Under the pieces are notes generated by a model. That model made no database searches. It was not told where the DNA came from and saw only the letters and a program-made list of their open reading frames with translations. The position numbers and the translations under genes are program-made. From contig NZ_CP050191.1 of NCBI RefSeq assembly GCF_011745145.1, forward strand, positions 2,900,296 through 2,964,295: a stretch of 64,000 nucleotides of DNA, in the 5' to 3' direction. This DNA comes from Mycobacterium sp. DL440. GTDB lineage: Bacteria; Actinomycetota; Actinomycetes; Mycobacteriales; Mycobacteriaceae. Positions 9,187-17,451 of the stretch are shown here, piece by piece; position 1 is the first letter of the stretch, and each line of letters begins with the position of its first letter.

Positions 9187-9188
9187 CC

Positions 9189-10232
9189 ATGGCAAGGCCG
9201 CGCCGGGCCACACCCCGCCCGCATGCCGCCGGAATGAGTTCGGCGATCAAGCTTCTTGAACTGGCGGCGCAGACAGTGCCGATCCCGACACCGCCACAGC
9301 CCATCGTCATCGCTGATTACGGGGCCGGCACCGCGCACAACTCGATGCAACCGATCAGCGCCGCAATCGCGACCGTGCGCAGCCGCACCCGCCCCGAGCA
9401 CTCCATTCTGGTGACGCACACCGATGTCGCCGACAATGACTTCTCCACGATGTTCCGGACCCTGGAGGAGGATCCACAGTCCTACCGGCACCGGGATCCG
9501 GCCACCTTCAGTTCGGCGATCGGCCGGTCGTTCTACAGCCAGATCCTGCCGTCCAACAGCGTGCACCTGGGATGGTCGGCCTGGGCGGTAGCGAGACTGA
9601 GCAAGGTGCCGATGCCGGTAGCCGATCACGTCGTCGCGGCCTACACCAACGACGAGCGGGTGCGCGCGGCCTATGCCAGGCAGGCCGCGCACGATTGGCA
9701 CGAGTTCATCGCTTTCCGCGGCCGCGAGCTCCATCCGGGCGGCCGCCTGGTGGTGTTGACGACCGCACTGGACGATGCCGGCGACTTGGGCTATCGCCCG
9801 TTGTTCCGCGCTGTCGTCGGCGCATTGACCGAGCTGATCACCAGCGGTGTGGTGAGCGCCGAGGAGGTGACGCGGATGTCGCTGCCGATCGCCGGACGGC
9901 GCGCCGTGGATTTCACCGCACCGTTCGCCCCGTCGGGCCGGTTCGAGCGGCTGGAGATCCAGCACGTGGAGGTGGTCGACGCGGAGGATCGGATCTTCAA
10001 CGCCTACCGTAGTGACAGGGACGCAAGCGCTTTCGGCACCCGCTGGGCCGATTTCCTCTGGTTCACCGCGTTTGCCGATCTGGGCGCAGCGCTCGAGGGT
10101 GCCCCGGACCGGTTGCCGGGCTTCTACGACCGGCTGCATGCGGGCATTGCGGAGCGGCTGTCCGCCGAGCCCGAGGAGATGCGCATTCCGATCGCAGCAG
10201 TGGTATTGGAGAAGCGCCGCCCGAGCCAGTGA
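9189..10232 (+). CDS. SABATH-like S-adenosylmethionine-dependent carboxyl methyltransferase
   Basis: This is a 347-residue protein starting at ATG 9189. An in-frame extension to 9087 runs through the upstream gene and is rejected. The ADYGAGTAHNSM segment (SAM-binding), the SNSVHLGWSAWAVARLS motif and HEFIAFRGRELHPGGRLVV match the salicylate/jasmonate-type SABATH methyltransferases, which methylate carboxyl groups of small molecules. The family is best known from plants, with scattered actinobacterial members. It has no signal peptide and is cytosolic. Substrate unknown; neighbours (a LapA-like protein upstream, a convergent ThDP enzyme) do not identify a pathway. Confidence 0.8.
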   Translation: MARPRRATPRPHAAGMSSAIKLLELAAQTVPIPTPPQPIVIADYGAGTAHNSMQPISAAIATVRSRTRPEHSILVTHTDVADNDFSTMFRTLEEDPQSYRHRDPATFSSAIGRSFYSQILPSNSVHLGWSAWAVARLSKVPMPVADHVVAAYTNDERVRAAYARQAAHDWHEFIAFRGRELHPGGRLVVLTTALDDAGDLGYRPLFRAVVGALTELITSGVVSAEEVTRMSLPIAGRRAVDFTAPFAPSGRFERLEIQHVEVVDAEDRIFNAYRSDRDASAFGTRWADFLWFTAFADLGAALEGAPDRLPGFYDRLHAGIAERLSAEPEEMRIPIAAVVLEKRRPSQ

Positions 10233-10245
10233 TCGACGCATCCGG

Positions 10246-11805
10246 TCATGCGGGCGACCAGGTCGGCAATGCGGCGTCGATCAGGTGTGGCCCCGGCTCG
10301 GCCAGGGCCGCCCGGAACTGATCGGCAAGCTCTTCCGCGGTGGTGGCCCGGGTGGCCGGAACACCGAATCCCTGTGCTATCAAAGAGAAGTCGATGTCGG
10401 GCCGGCTCAAGTCGAGCAGTGAGCGCGACCGCTCCCCATTGGCTTCCGTGCCCACCCGCAACAACTCAAGCTGCAGGATGGCGTAGGCGTGGTTGTTCAG
10501 GATCACCACGGTGACGTCGAGTTGCTCGCGGGCCATCGTCCACAGCGCCGAAATGGTGTATGCGGCACTGCCGTCGGATTGCAGGGCGATGACCGGGCGG
10601 TCCGGCGCGGCGATCGCGGCTCCCACCGCCACCGGCAGGCCCTGCCCGATCGCCCCACCGGTCAGGGTGAGGACATCGTGACGCGGGGCAGACGCGGTGG
10701 CGGCCGGCAGGAACACGCCGCTGGTGTTGGCCTCATCGGAGACGATCGCGTTCTCGGGCAGCAGTGCTGCGATCACCTGTGCCAGGTTCTGCGGGTTGAG
10801 CTCACCCGTGGGCAACTCGACCGGGCTGGGTTGCGATGGGCCGGGTAGTGCGCCACCCAATTCGTCTGCCAATGCGGCCAATTCATCCGCGGCCAGTGCA
10901 CAGACGTCGGCGCCTTCGGGCACCAGGACACTCGGTTTGCCCGGGTAAGCGAAGAACGACACCGGCGACTTGGTTCCGACCAGCACCAGATGCGTTGCCC
11001 CGGAGAGCTGTTGGGTGGCCTGCTCGGCCAGGTAGCCGAGGCGTTCGATGGCGGGCACGCCCTGCCCACGGGCCAGCCGGGCCGGAAACGTCTCGACCAG
11101 CACGCGCGCCCCGGTGGCCGCGCCGATCCGCGCTGCCGCCCGCAGACCGTCGGCGTGCGTGGCGGCACCGCCGAGCAACACCACTGCACGCTCCCCCTCG
11201 GTGCGCAACAGTTCGGCCGCTTCCGCGACGTCCAGTTTCACGGCGGGATCGTCGCCGGTGTCCGAATGCCCAATACCTGGGTCCGGCAAAGGGTTCTGCG
11301 GTGCGCTGCCCCAGGAATAGTCGGCGGGCAAGATCACGGTGGCGACCCGCCCGGGCGTACCGGTCGCACTCTGCACGGCGCTGTGGACGGCGACGTCCAG
11401 GTCGGCGGCCGATTCGGGCCGGTGCACCGAACCGTGCGTCCAGCGCCCGAGCGCGTCGATGTCGGATTCCAGCGGCGCGTCGAGCGGTTGATGGTAGGTC
11501 GCATGATCGCCGACGACGTTGACCACCGGGGTGAACGCGCGCCGGGCATTGTGCAGATTGGCCAGACCGTTCGCCATTCCGGGGCCGAGGTGCAGCAGGG
11601 TCGCCGCGGGGGTGCCGGCGATGCGGGCGTACCCGTCTGCGGCTCCGGTGGCGACTCCTTCGAACAGGCACAGCACCGGACGCATGGCCGGAGTGGCATC
11701 CAGCGCGGCGACGAAGTGCATCTCCGAGGTGCCCGGGTTGGCGAAGCACACGTCGACACCTTCGGCGAGCAGGCGGTTCACCACCACTTCGGCGCCGGTG
11801 CTCAT
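10246..11805 (-). CDS. ilvX: thiamine-diphosphate enzyme of the acetolactate synthase large-subunit family (IlvX-like)
   Basis: The 519-residue protein has the three-domain ThDP architecture. The N-terminal pyrimidine-binding domain carries the conserved cofactor-activating Glu in LFEGVATGAADGYAR (about 49). The C-terminal pyrophosphate domain has SDGSAAY followed by VILNNHAY, the metal-ThDP motif. It is shorter than catabolic or biosynthetic AHAS (about 600) and matches mycobacterial IlvX (about 515). The exact reaction is uncertain and could be acetohydroxyacid synthesis or a benzoylformate-decarboxylase-like step. No small regulatory subunit is adjacent. It is divergent from the SDR-TetR operon across a 158-base region that holds a strong palindrome. 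Confidence 0.75.
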   Translation of the reverse strand: MSTGAEVVVNRLLAEGVDVCFANPGTSEMHFVAALDATPAMRPVLCLFEGVATGAADGYARIAGTPAATLLHLGPGMANGLANLHNARRAFTPVVNVVGDHATYHQPLDAPLESDIDALGRWTHGSVHRPESAADLDVAVHSAVQSATGTPGRVATVILPADYSWGSAPQNPLPDPGIGHSDTGDDPAVKLDVAEAAELLRTEGERAVVLLGGAATHADGLRAAARIGAATGARVLVETFPARLARGQGVPAIERLGYLAEQATQQLSGATHLVLVGTKSPVSFFAYPGKPSVLVPEGADVCALAADELAALADELGGALPGPSQPSPVELPTGELNPQNLAQVIAALLPENAIVSDEANTSGVFLPAATASAPRHDVLTLTGGAIGQGLPVAVGAAIAAPDRPVIALQSDGSAAYTISALWTMAREQLDVTVVILNNHAYAILQLELLRVGTEANGERSRSLLDLSRPDIDFSLIAQGFGVPATRATTAEELADQFRAALAEPGPHLIDAALPTWSPA

Positions 11806-11898
11806 GAGACGCCTCCGGCGCCATTTTCACTTATCTGCCAGCCGTTGTGCACCCGTCCATATTGATCGGCCACCGGGCCGGATGCCAGTACCCGGCCT

Positions 11899-11915
11899 TG
11901 ACTGATTATCAGTCA
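11899..11915. promoter_or_regulatory. 17-bp palindromic operator, probably bound by the TetR regulator encoded at 12788-13435
   Basis: TGACTGATTATCAGTCA is a perfect inverted repeat with 8-bp arms around one central base. It lies in the divergent region between the ThDP enzyme gene and the SDR-TetR operon, 49 bases before the SDR start. Size and symmetry fit a TetR-dimer site, and autoregulation by the operon's own TetR is the simplest reading. Confidence 0.6.
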
Positions 11916-11963
11916 GTCTGTCACGGTGGGGTCTACATCCCAATGGGCTGAGCGGAGCCAGAC

Positions 11964-12791
11964 ATGCGACACCGTGGAATCGACCTCTCCGGCAAGAAGG
12001 CGCTGATCACCGGCGCATCCAGCGGGATCGGGCGCGAGCTGGCCCTAATCCTGGCGCAGCGAGGAGCGACGCTGGCGCTCGCAGCACGCCGCAAGGATCT
12101 GCTCGACGGCCTGGCCGACGAGATCGCCGGCCAGCGGGCACACCGACCGGTCGTGCTCCCCGTCGATCTGGCCGTGCCCGGTTCGGCGGCCGATCTCGGG
12201 CGCCGGGCCCTGGTCGCGCTCGGCGGGGTGGACATCGCGATCAACAATGCCGGCGCCAACCTGACCGGATCACAATCGCTCGTGGCCGACTCCACGGCTG
12301 CCCGCGCGGTCTTCGAGGTCAATGTCTGGTCCCCGGTGGCGCTCACCTCAGCATTGTTGCCGGCCATGCGGGCGGCCGGTTCCGGCGTGATCGTCAATGT
12401 CACCTCCACGGTTCAGGCGGTACCTCTCCCCCTGCTCGGCTACTACGCCGCCTCGAAAGCCGCGCTGGCCCAGGCCACGAAATCGCTTCGACTGGAGCTG
12501 GCCGGAACCGGCATCCGGGTGTTGGAGGTGGTGCCAGGTGCGACCGATACTGCGCTGCGCGACATCGATGAGCTGCCGTGGAAGACCACGCCGCCACCGA
12601 CGTTTCCCCCGGTGACCCCCGCATCCACCGCGGCGGCCATCGTCCGCGGGCTGGAGCGTGGCGCAACGCGCGTCGTTCACCCGCGCTATTCACTTCTCCC
12701 CCTGGAGGTTCCGGTGCTCGGACGAACGATCGCCGCGGTCGGCGGCCGACGGGTCGATACCCTCGGCGCACTGGCCGAACCGGGCCGATGA
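11964..12791 (+). CDS. short-chain dehydrogenase/reductase (SDR)
   Basis: The 275-residue classical SDR has the cofactor motif TGASSGIG (about 19), NNAG near 94, a catalytic Ser in VNVTST near 143 and YYAASK (Tyr/Lys) near 157. The basic residues after the glycine motif (AARRKD) suggest NADP(H). The C-terminal segment GLERGATRVVHPRYSLLPLEVP resembles the membrane-tethered tail of DltE/YqjQ-like SDRs. It overlaps the TetR gene by 4 bases (ATGA), so the pair is translationally coupled. It is probably repressed through the palindrome at 11899-11915. The substrate is unknown. Confidence 0.85.
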   Translation: MRHRGIDLSGKKALITGASSGIGRELALILAQRGATLALAARRKDLLDGLADEIAGQRAHRPVVLPVDLAVPGSAADLGRRALVALGGVDIAINNAGANLTGSQSLVADSTAARAVFEVNVWSPVALTSALLPAMRAAGSGVIVNVTSTVQAVPLPLLGYYAASKAALAQATKSLRLELAGTGIRVLEVVPGATDTALRDIDELPWKTTPPPTFPPVTPASTAAAIVRGLERGATRVVHPRYSLLPLEVPVLGRTIAAVGGRRVDTLGALAEPGR

Positions 12792-13435
12792 GCACTCGCA
12801 TCAGGCCGACCGATCGGCGTCAGCTCATCGTCGATGCGGCCCGAAAGCAGTTCGCGACGCGGCCATACGATCAGGTCACCACCGCACAGGTCGCCAAGGA
12901 CGCCGGTGTGGCCTACGGCTTGATCGCCCACCACTTCGTCAACAAGCGTGGCCTGTATCTGGCCGTGATGAAGGAGATCGCGGAAGAGATCGCCGCGGCG
13001 CAGACGGCCGCCGCGCCGCCGGGTTCGAGCCTGGCAGATCGGCTACGCCATGCCCTGCGCAGCCATATCGCCCACATCGATTCGTACTCGGAAAGTTTCG
13101 TTGCGCTACTACGTGGTGCGCTGGGCGCCGATCCCGAACACCAGTCGGCCGTCGAACAGCTCCGCTGGTTGGGTGCTCAACGAATTCTGTTGGCGCTGGG
13201 CATCGTTGATCCCATCGCTCCTATCCTGCGCACCGCCATGCACGGCTGGATCGGTTTCCTCGACGAGATGATGATCGACCGCATCACCCACCGCGATGTG
13301 GACATCGATACCCTGGCCGACCTCGCCGCCGCCACATTGGCCGTTACGTTGCGCACCACTGCCACCCTCGACCCCTCGATCACCTACACCTCCGAGGCAG
13401 CGGCAGCCATCGACGCCATCACGTCCGGGTTCTGA
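12788..13435 (+). CDS. TetR-family transcriptional regulator
   Basis: The 215-residue protein starts at ATG 12788 within the SDR stop. An N-terminal helix-turn-helix of TetR type covers residues 10-56 (RRQLIVDAARKQF, TTAQVAKDAGVAYGLIAHHF, NKRGLY), and an all-helical ligand-binding domain follows. It forms an operon with the SDR and is predicted to bind the perfect palindrome upstream. The ligand is presumably the SDR substrate or product. A longer in-frame reading from 12578 overlaps the SDR and is rejected. Confidence 0.88.
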   Translation: MSTRIRPTDRRQLIVDAARKQFATRPYDQVTTAQVAKDAGVAYGLIAHHFVNKRGLYLAVMKEIAEEIAAAQTAAAPPGSSLADRLRHALRSHIAHIDSYSESFVALLRGALGADPEHQSAVEQLRWLGAQRILLALGIVDPIAPILRTAMHGWIGFLDEMMIDRITHRDVDIDTLADLAAATLAVTLRTTATLDPSITYTSEAAAAIDAITSGF

Positions 13436-13570
13436 CCCAGCCATCCGCAGGTCAAGGTCTTGCCGGATGCAATTGACAAGATTCCTCAACAAACGTGCAC
13501 CCTACGGGTTGCGCGTACTACGATGCGCTTACTTACGATTCCGTCAATTCAAGATCACAAGGGGGTTCAC

Positions 13571-13771
13571 ATGTTTCGTGCCTTCGTCGTCGCGGCAGCT
13601 CTGGTTGCCGGCGCCATCGGTGTGGCCCCCATGGCACAGGCCGACCCGCCCTATCGGTACTGCAAAGACGCGTACGCCGACGGCAGGTCCAACATGACCA
13701 AAGACGATCCCGGTTATGCCGACCACCTCGACAGAGACGGCGACGGCATCGCCTGCGAGAACAAGTCCTGA
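13571..13771 (+). CDS. small secreted Excalibur-domain protein
   Basis: This 66-residue protein has a clear signal peptide (about residues 1-24, cleavage near AQA-DP). The mature part is essentially one Excalibur calcium-binding motif: YCKDAYADG, then HLDRDGDGIACE, with the DxDxDGxxCE loop and two cysteines. The start at 13571 is chosen because the signal peptide follows directly. The next gene, a secreted SNase-type nuclease, begins 6 bases after its stop. Excalibur domains are found fused to SNase domains in other bacteria, so the two products probably act together outside the membrane, perhaps as a Ca2+-dependent nuclease system. Confidence 0.8.
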   Translation: MFRAFVVAAALVAGAIGVAPMAQADPPYRYCKDAYADGRSNMTKDDPGYADHLDRDGDGIACENKS

Positions 13772-13777
13772 CCAACC

Positions 13778-14311
13778 GTGACATCGACGATCGCGATCCG
13801 CGTTGTCGGTGTCGTGGTGTTTCTGATCGCCTTCATCACCCCTCCGGCGGTCGGGGCCGACCCCACCGCTACGACGGCAGAAGTACTGCGAGTGGTCGAC
13901 GGCGACACCATCGACATCCGTGACGATGCCCGGGGCCGACTCCGCGTGCGAATCTTAGGAATCGACACGCCTGAGACGAAGAAGCCCGGTTACACCATCG
14001 GCTGCTGGGGTCCGCAGGCTACGGAGTTCGCGAGGTCGAACATGGCCGGACAACGGGTAGCCCTCCAGACCGATCCGACTCAAGATCGGACCGATCGCTA
14101 TGGGCGCACCCTGGCGTACCTGGTCCGGGCCGACGGCTGGGATTACGCAGTGGAAGCAGCGAGGGCCGGGATGGCCCACGCATATGTCTACCGTGGCCAC
14201 CCCGTCGCCCGTTACGACGCCATCGCGGCTGCCGAAAACGAAGCGAGACAAGCTCATCGCGGGCTGTGGGGTCCGCCGTGCGACGGCAACACCGAGTCCG
14301 TTCCGCGCTGA
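13778..14311 (+). CDS. secreted staphylococcal-nuclease-like (thermonuclease) protein
   Basis: The 177-residue protein has a GTG start and an N-terminal signal segment (about 1-27, ending VGA). The SNase fold is visible with all active-site residues in the right spacing: Asp43 (VVDGDTID), Arg58, Asp63 and Glu66 (RILGIDTPET) and Arg110 (DRYGR). These correspond to Asp21, Arg35, Asp40, Glu43 and Arg87 of the staphylococcal enzyme, so it should be an active Ca2+-dependent extracellular nuclease. It follows the Excalibur gene by 6 bases, evidently in one operon. It converges on the Hsp70-like gene with 3 bases between stops. Confidence 0.9.
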   Translation: MTSTIAIRVVGVVVFLIAFITPPAVGADPTATTAEVLRVVDGDTIDIRDDARGRLRVRILGIDTPETKKPGYTIGCWGPQATEFARSNMAGQRVALQTDPTQDRTDRYGRTLAYLVRADGWDYAVEAARAGMAHAYVYRGHPVARYDAIAAAENEARQAHRGLWGPPCDGNTESVPR

Positions 14312-14314
14312 ACG

Positions 14315-16144
14315 TCAACCCCCGGTATGACCGCCACCGGGCGCCGGCACCCACGGCAGGCCGGGGATCGTCGGATACGGGGCGGTGGGACTCCATGGCG
14401 CCTGCGTGGTGGTGGGCACCTGCGTGGTGGTGGTGGGCACCTGGGTGGTGGTCGGCGCCGGTGTGGTCGTGGGCGGCGCTTCCGTCGTCGTCGGCGGCGG
14501 CGGCGTCTCGGCCGGCGGCGGGTCCTCCGTCACCGGCGGAGCCTCTGGAGCGGGCTGCTCCACCGTCTGCGTCACGGTGTGCGGGGCCGGCGCCTCGTGC
14601 GTAACGGTCTGCGGCGCCTGGTCGGTGGCGGGTTCGTCGACCGGCACGGCAGGCGCCTGCTCGTCCGGAGCCGCGGTGGTCGACGTGACCGCCTTGGAGG
14701 TCGACGCCGGACGGGTGGGCTCGTCGCTCCCCATGACGGCCACCAATGCCGCCAGGACGGCAACCAGCACAACGGCGGCGCCGGCACCCAGAATCACGGG
14801 CGGCCGGAGATACCAGGGCCTAGCTGCGATCTCGTCGCGCTCGGTCAGCTCACGCTCACCGAACTCGAGTTGAGGTCGCGCCGTGGTCCGTCCACCCGCG
14901 GGGTCCAATCCGGTATCGAAGTCGGCCCCGTAATCGTCGCCGTAATTCTCGGCCCGGTAGTCCTCGACCGGCGCGACGTCGGGCACGTTCTCGGCATCGG
15001 ACCAGGCCAGCGCCTGCGACGCGGCCGGAGGCTCGGGCGCCACCAATGCCGCGGCTTGCGTCGGCGGGGCTGCTGCCATGGAGGCCGGGGCCATGGCCGT
15101 CCTGCCGTCCTCCACGGTGCCACGCACCGCGATCAAACCACCACCGATGGCCGGGGTCAGCTCTGGTTGGGGCGCGGTGATCACCGGCAGACCGAGATGT
15201 TCGGACAACGTCGTCGTGATCGCGGGGATCCGGGCGCCCCCGCCGGTGGAGGCCACCGCCACCAGCTCCCCGGGGCGCAACCCGGTGCGTTCTATCGCGC
15301 CCTGCAGGACAGACATGAACTCGCGCAGCGGTTCGGCGATCACGTCATCGAGTTCATTGCGGTTCAGCCGCACGTCGCTGCGATGCCCCGGAAGTTCGGC
15401 GACCAGCGCCGTGACGGATTCGGTGGACAGACGTTCCTTGGCGCGCCGGCATTCGGCGCGCAGACGACCGAGCGAGCCGATGGCCGAGGTGCTGGCCAGG
15501 TCGATCGTTCCGGCCGCGGACAGGTCGTTCACCACGTGGGTGAGCAGTCCCTGGTCGATCAGGTCACCCGACAAGTCGGGATGCCGGATCGTCGGTGCGA
15601 TCGGCTGAAAGCCGCGGTCGGCGTCGGCCAAAGTGATGCTGGTGCCGCTGCCCCCGAAGTCGCACACGGCGATCACACCGCGCGTCGGCACCCCGGGGTT
15701 GTCCTGCAGTGCGACCAGCGCCGCCACCGCGTCGGGCACCAGCACCGGATCACCGAAGCCTCCGATGGCAGCCAGTTCGGTGCGCAGCGCCTCCACCTGG
15801 TTGGGCCGCCAATGCGCGGGATGGGTGACGGTGATCGGGTCGGCGGGCGGACGTCCCCCGGTCAGGGTGCGGAGCAGCGCCGCCAGGGCGTCGGCCAGCA
15901 CGGCCTCGCCCCGGTGCGAAGAGCCGTCAGGGGCCAGCATCCCGACCGGGTCTCCCACCCGCTCCACGAAGTCGGTGAGGATCAGGCCGCGCTCGTTCAG
16001 GTTGGGGTTCTCGCTGGGTACCCCCACTTCGGGAGCTCGGTGCGGGAACAGCGTCAGCACCGGCGACCGCGTCACCGCGGTGCGGCCCACCACTACCGCT
16101 GTGAGGTCCGTCGATCCGATCGACAACCCGATACCCTCAGCCAT
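14315..16144 (-). CDS. membrane-anchored Hsp70-family (actin-like ATPase) protein with Thr/Pro-rich extracellular tail
   Basis: The 609-residue protein has an N-terminal Hsp70-like ATPase domain (about 1-345). Its motifs are GLSIGSTDLTAVV (phosphate 1), VCDFGGSGTSITLAD (phosphate 2 region) and ASTGGGARIPAI (adenosine motif). The C-terminal substrate-binding domain of DnaK is absent. Instead there is an acidic/Ala-rich linker, one transmembrane segment (about 449-470) and a long Thr/Pro/Val-rich external tail. Mycobacteria carry several such unusual DnaK relatives of unknown function, and a link to cell-envelope processes is inferred. I chose ATG 16144 because the ATPase motif follows at once; an ATG at 16183 would add 13 residues. 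Confidence 0.75.
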   Translation of the reverse strand: MAEGIGLSIGSTDLTAVVVGRTAVTRSPVLTLFPHRAPEVGVPSENPNLNERGLILTDFVERVGDPVGMLAPDGSSHRGEAVLADALAALLRTLTGGRPPADPITVTHPAHWRPNQVEALRTELAAIGGFGDPVLVPDAVAALVALQDNPGVPTRGVIAVCDFGGSGTSITLADADRGFQPIAPTIRHPDLSGDLIDQGLLTHVVNDLSAAGTIDLASTSAIGSLGRLRAECRRAKERLSTESVTALVAELPGHRSDVRLNRNELDDVIAEPLREFMSVLQGAIERTGLRPGELVAVASTGGGARIPAITTTLSEHLGLPVITAPQPELTPAIGGGLIAVRGTVEDGRTAMAPASMAAAPPTQAAALVAPEPPAASQALAWSDAENVPDVAPVEDYRAENYGDDYGADFDTGLDPAGGRTTARPQLEFGERELTERDEIAARPWYLRPPVILGAGAAVVLVAVLAALVAVMGSDEPTRPASTSKAVTSTTAAPDEQAPAVPVDEPATDQAPQTVTHEAPAPHTVTQTVEQPAPEAPPVTEDPPPAETPPPPTTTEAPPTTTPAPTTTQVPTTTTQVPTTTQAPWSPTAPYPTIPGLPWVPAPGGGHTGG

Positions 16145-16207
16145 GTCACCCCGTTTCGAGAAGAACCCTATCCGGTAGTCCATCTCGATTGACGCGGCCG
16201 GCGTTAC

Positions 16208-17290
16208 CTAGCGAATGGTGCCAAACCCGGGAATCAGAGGTAGATCCAGGGGCGTCACCCAGCCAGGCAAATGTTCGTTGACCGCGGGCACGGCGTTGAG
16301 CGCGCGCAGCCCGGTGGCCAGGCAGCCCGCGGCGGCGGCATCGCGTCCGGAACCGTCGGTGAACCGGAACGCGGTCTCCTGAGCGATGCTCGGGGTGCCT
16401 TCGATGTCGACGCGGTAGACGTCGTTGTCGTTTCCGGACGGCCAGTCCGGTGCGGCGTCCAGGCCGATCCGGTTGACGTGCTCGAGCTGGATCCGTGTCT
16501 CGCCACGGTAGACACCGTTGATCGTGAATCGCACCGCGGCGACGTTGCCGGCCGGGATGATGCCCTTGGCCGACTTGCGTTCGTCGGGGGTGATCCACTT
16601 GTCCCACGTGGTGGTGATCTCGTCGAGCTCGATACCCGCGGCGTGCGCGATCATCGGAACCGTTGCGCCCCAGGCGAAGATGAGGATGTCCGGGGTTTCG
16701 AGCAGGGCGCGGTGCTCAGGCGGTTTGCCGATGCCCATCTCGAATTCGTAGTCGCCGGTGTAGTTGGTGTAGTCGAGCAGTTCCGATGCCTGCACCCGAC
16801 GCACCTCCGAGCACAGGCCCATCAGGGTCATCGGGAACAGGTCGTTGGCGAAGCCGGGGTCGATTCCGGTGGTGAAACAGGACGCCCCGCCGACCTCGCA
16901 CGCCTCGGTGATGGGCTCGATCCAGTTGGGCGGGTTGAGGTGCATCTTGGGCCACACCCACGGGGTCATCGCGGTGGAACAGACGTCGATGCCGGCGCGC
17001 AGGAACCGGGTGATGACGTCGATGTTGGCGTCTGCGTGGGCTGCTGTCGGTCCGTAGTGGACCAGCGCGTCGGGCTTCAACGCGATCAGTGCGTCGATGT
17101 CGTCGGTGGCGGTGATGCCGATCGGGGCGCCCAGTCCGCAGATCTCGCCGACGTCGCGGCCCACCTTCTCCGGATTGCTGACACCCACGCCCACCAGCTC
17201 GAACAGCGGATGCCGCATGATCTCGGCGATCACCATGCCGCCTACAAAACCGGTGCCCCAGACCACAACTCGTTTCGTCACGGCGTTCAC
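16208..17290 (-). CDS. NAD(P)-dependent oxidoreductase of the diaminopentanoate/dihydrodipicolinate-reductase-like family
   Basis: This is a 360-residue protein starting at GTG 17290. Further upstream codons in this frame lack a family match. The N-terminal Rossmann motif RVVVWGTGFVGG is followed by a long C-terminal domain with FTTGIDPGFANDL and a conserved QLEHVNRIG segment. It is a paralogue of the protein at 40381-41454, which has the same order of motifs. Such proteins are abundant in mycobacteria, often in lipid or steroid catabolic loci, and their substrates are mostly unknown. It is divergent from an SDR gene (17452) across a region with a 24-bp inverted repeat. Confidence 0.8.
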   Translation of the reverse strand: MNAVTKRVVVWGTGFVGGMVIAEIMRHPLFELVGVGVSNPEKVGRDVGEICGLGAPIGITATDDIDALIALKPDALVHYGPTAAHADANIDVITRFLRAGIDVCSTAMTPWVWPKMHLNPPNWIEPITEACEVGGASCFTTGIDPGFANDLFPMTLMGLCSEVRRVQASELLDYTNYTGDYEFEMGIGKPPEHRALLETPDILIFAWGATVPMIAHAAGIELDEITTTWDKWITPDERKSAKGIIPAGNVAAVRFTINGVYRGETRIQLEHVNRIGLDAAPDWPSGNDNDVYRVDIEGTPSIAQETAFRFTDGSGRDAAAAGCLATGLRALNAVPAVNEHLPGWVTPLDLPLIPGFGTIR

Positions 17291-17354
17291 ATTAGGTGTA
17301 CTACCTACCTCCCCGTGGCGGTTCCGGCCAGCCCGCCGGCAGATGTTCGCGTAG

Positions 17355-17378
17355 TGATACCGGTCACAACCGGCATCA
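17355..17378. promoter_or_regulatory. 24-bp inverted repeat in divergent promoter
   Basis: Arms TGATACCGGT and ACCGGCATCA (9 of 10 positions complementary) are separated by CACA. The repeat lies 65 bases from the start of the oxidoreductase gene and 73 bases from the SDR gene, between the two divergent starts. It is a candidate operator for a dimeric regulator that is not encoded next to it. Confidence 0.45.
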
Positions 17379-17451
17379 ATATCGTGCGGCCGCATGTCCT
17401 TAGTAATCGATCGGTTCGCACAGCTTCGAACTCAGCATGAGAAGGACTCCG

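Noticed and set aside
14380..14520. Short tandem repeats resembling a CRISPR or minisatellite
   Set aside because: They encode the Thr/Pro/Val-rich tail of the Hsp70-like protein. There are no conserved spacers and no cas genes.
14327..16192. 621-codon open frame on the plus strand
   Set aside because: It is antisense to the Hsp70-like gene. Its Arg/Gly-rich sequence is a frame artefact of high-GC codon bias.
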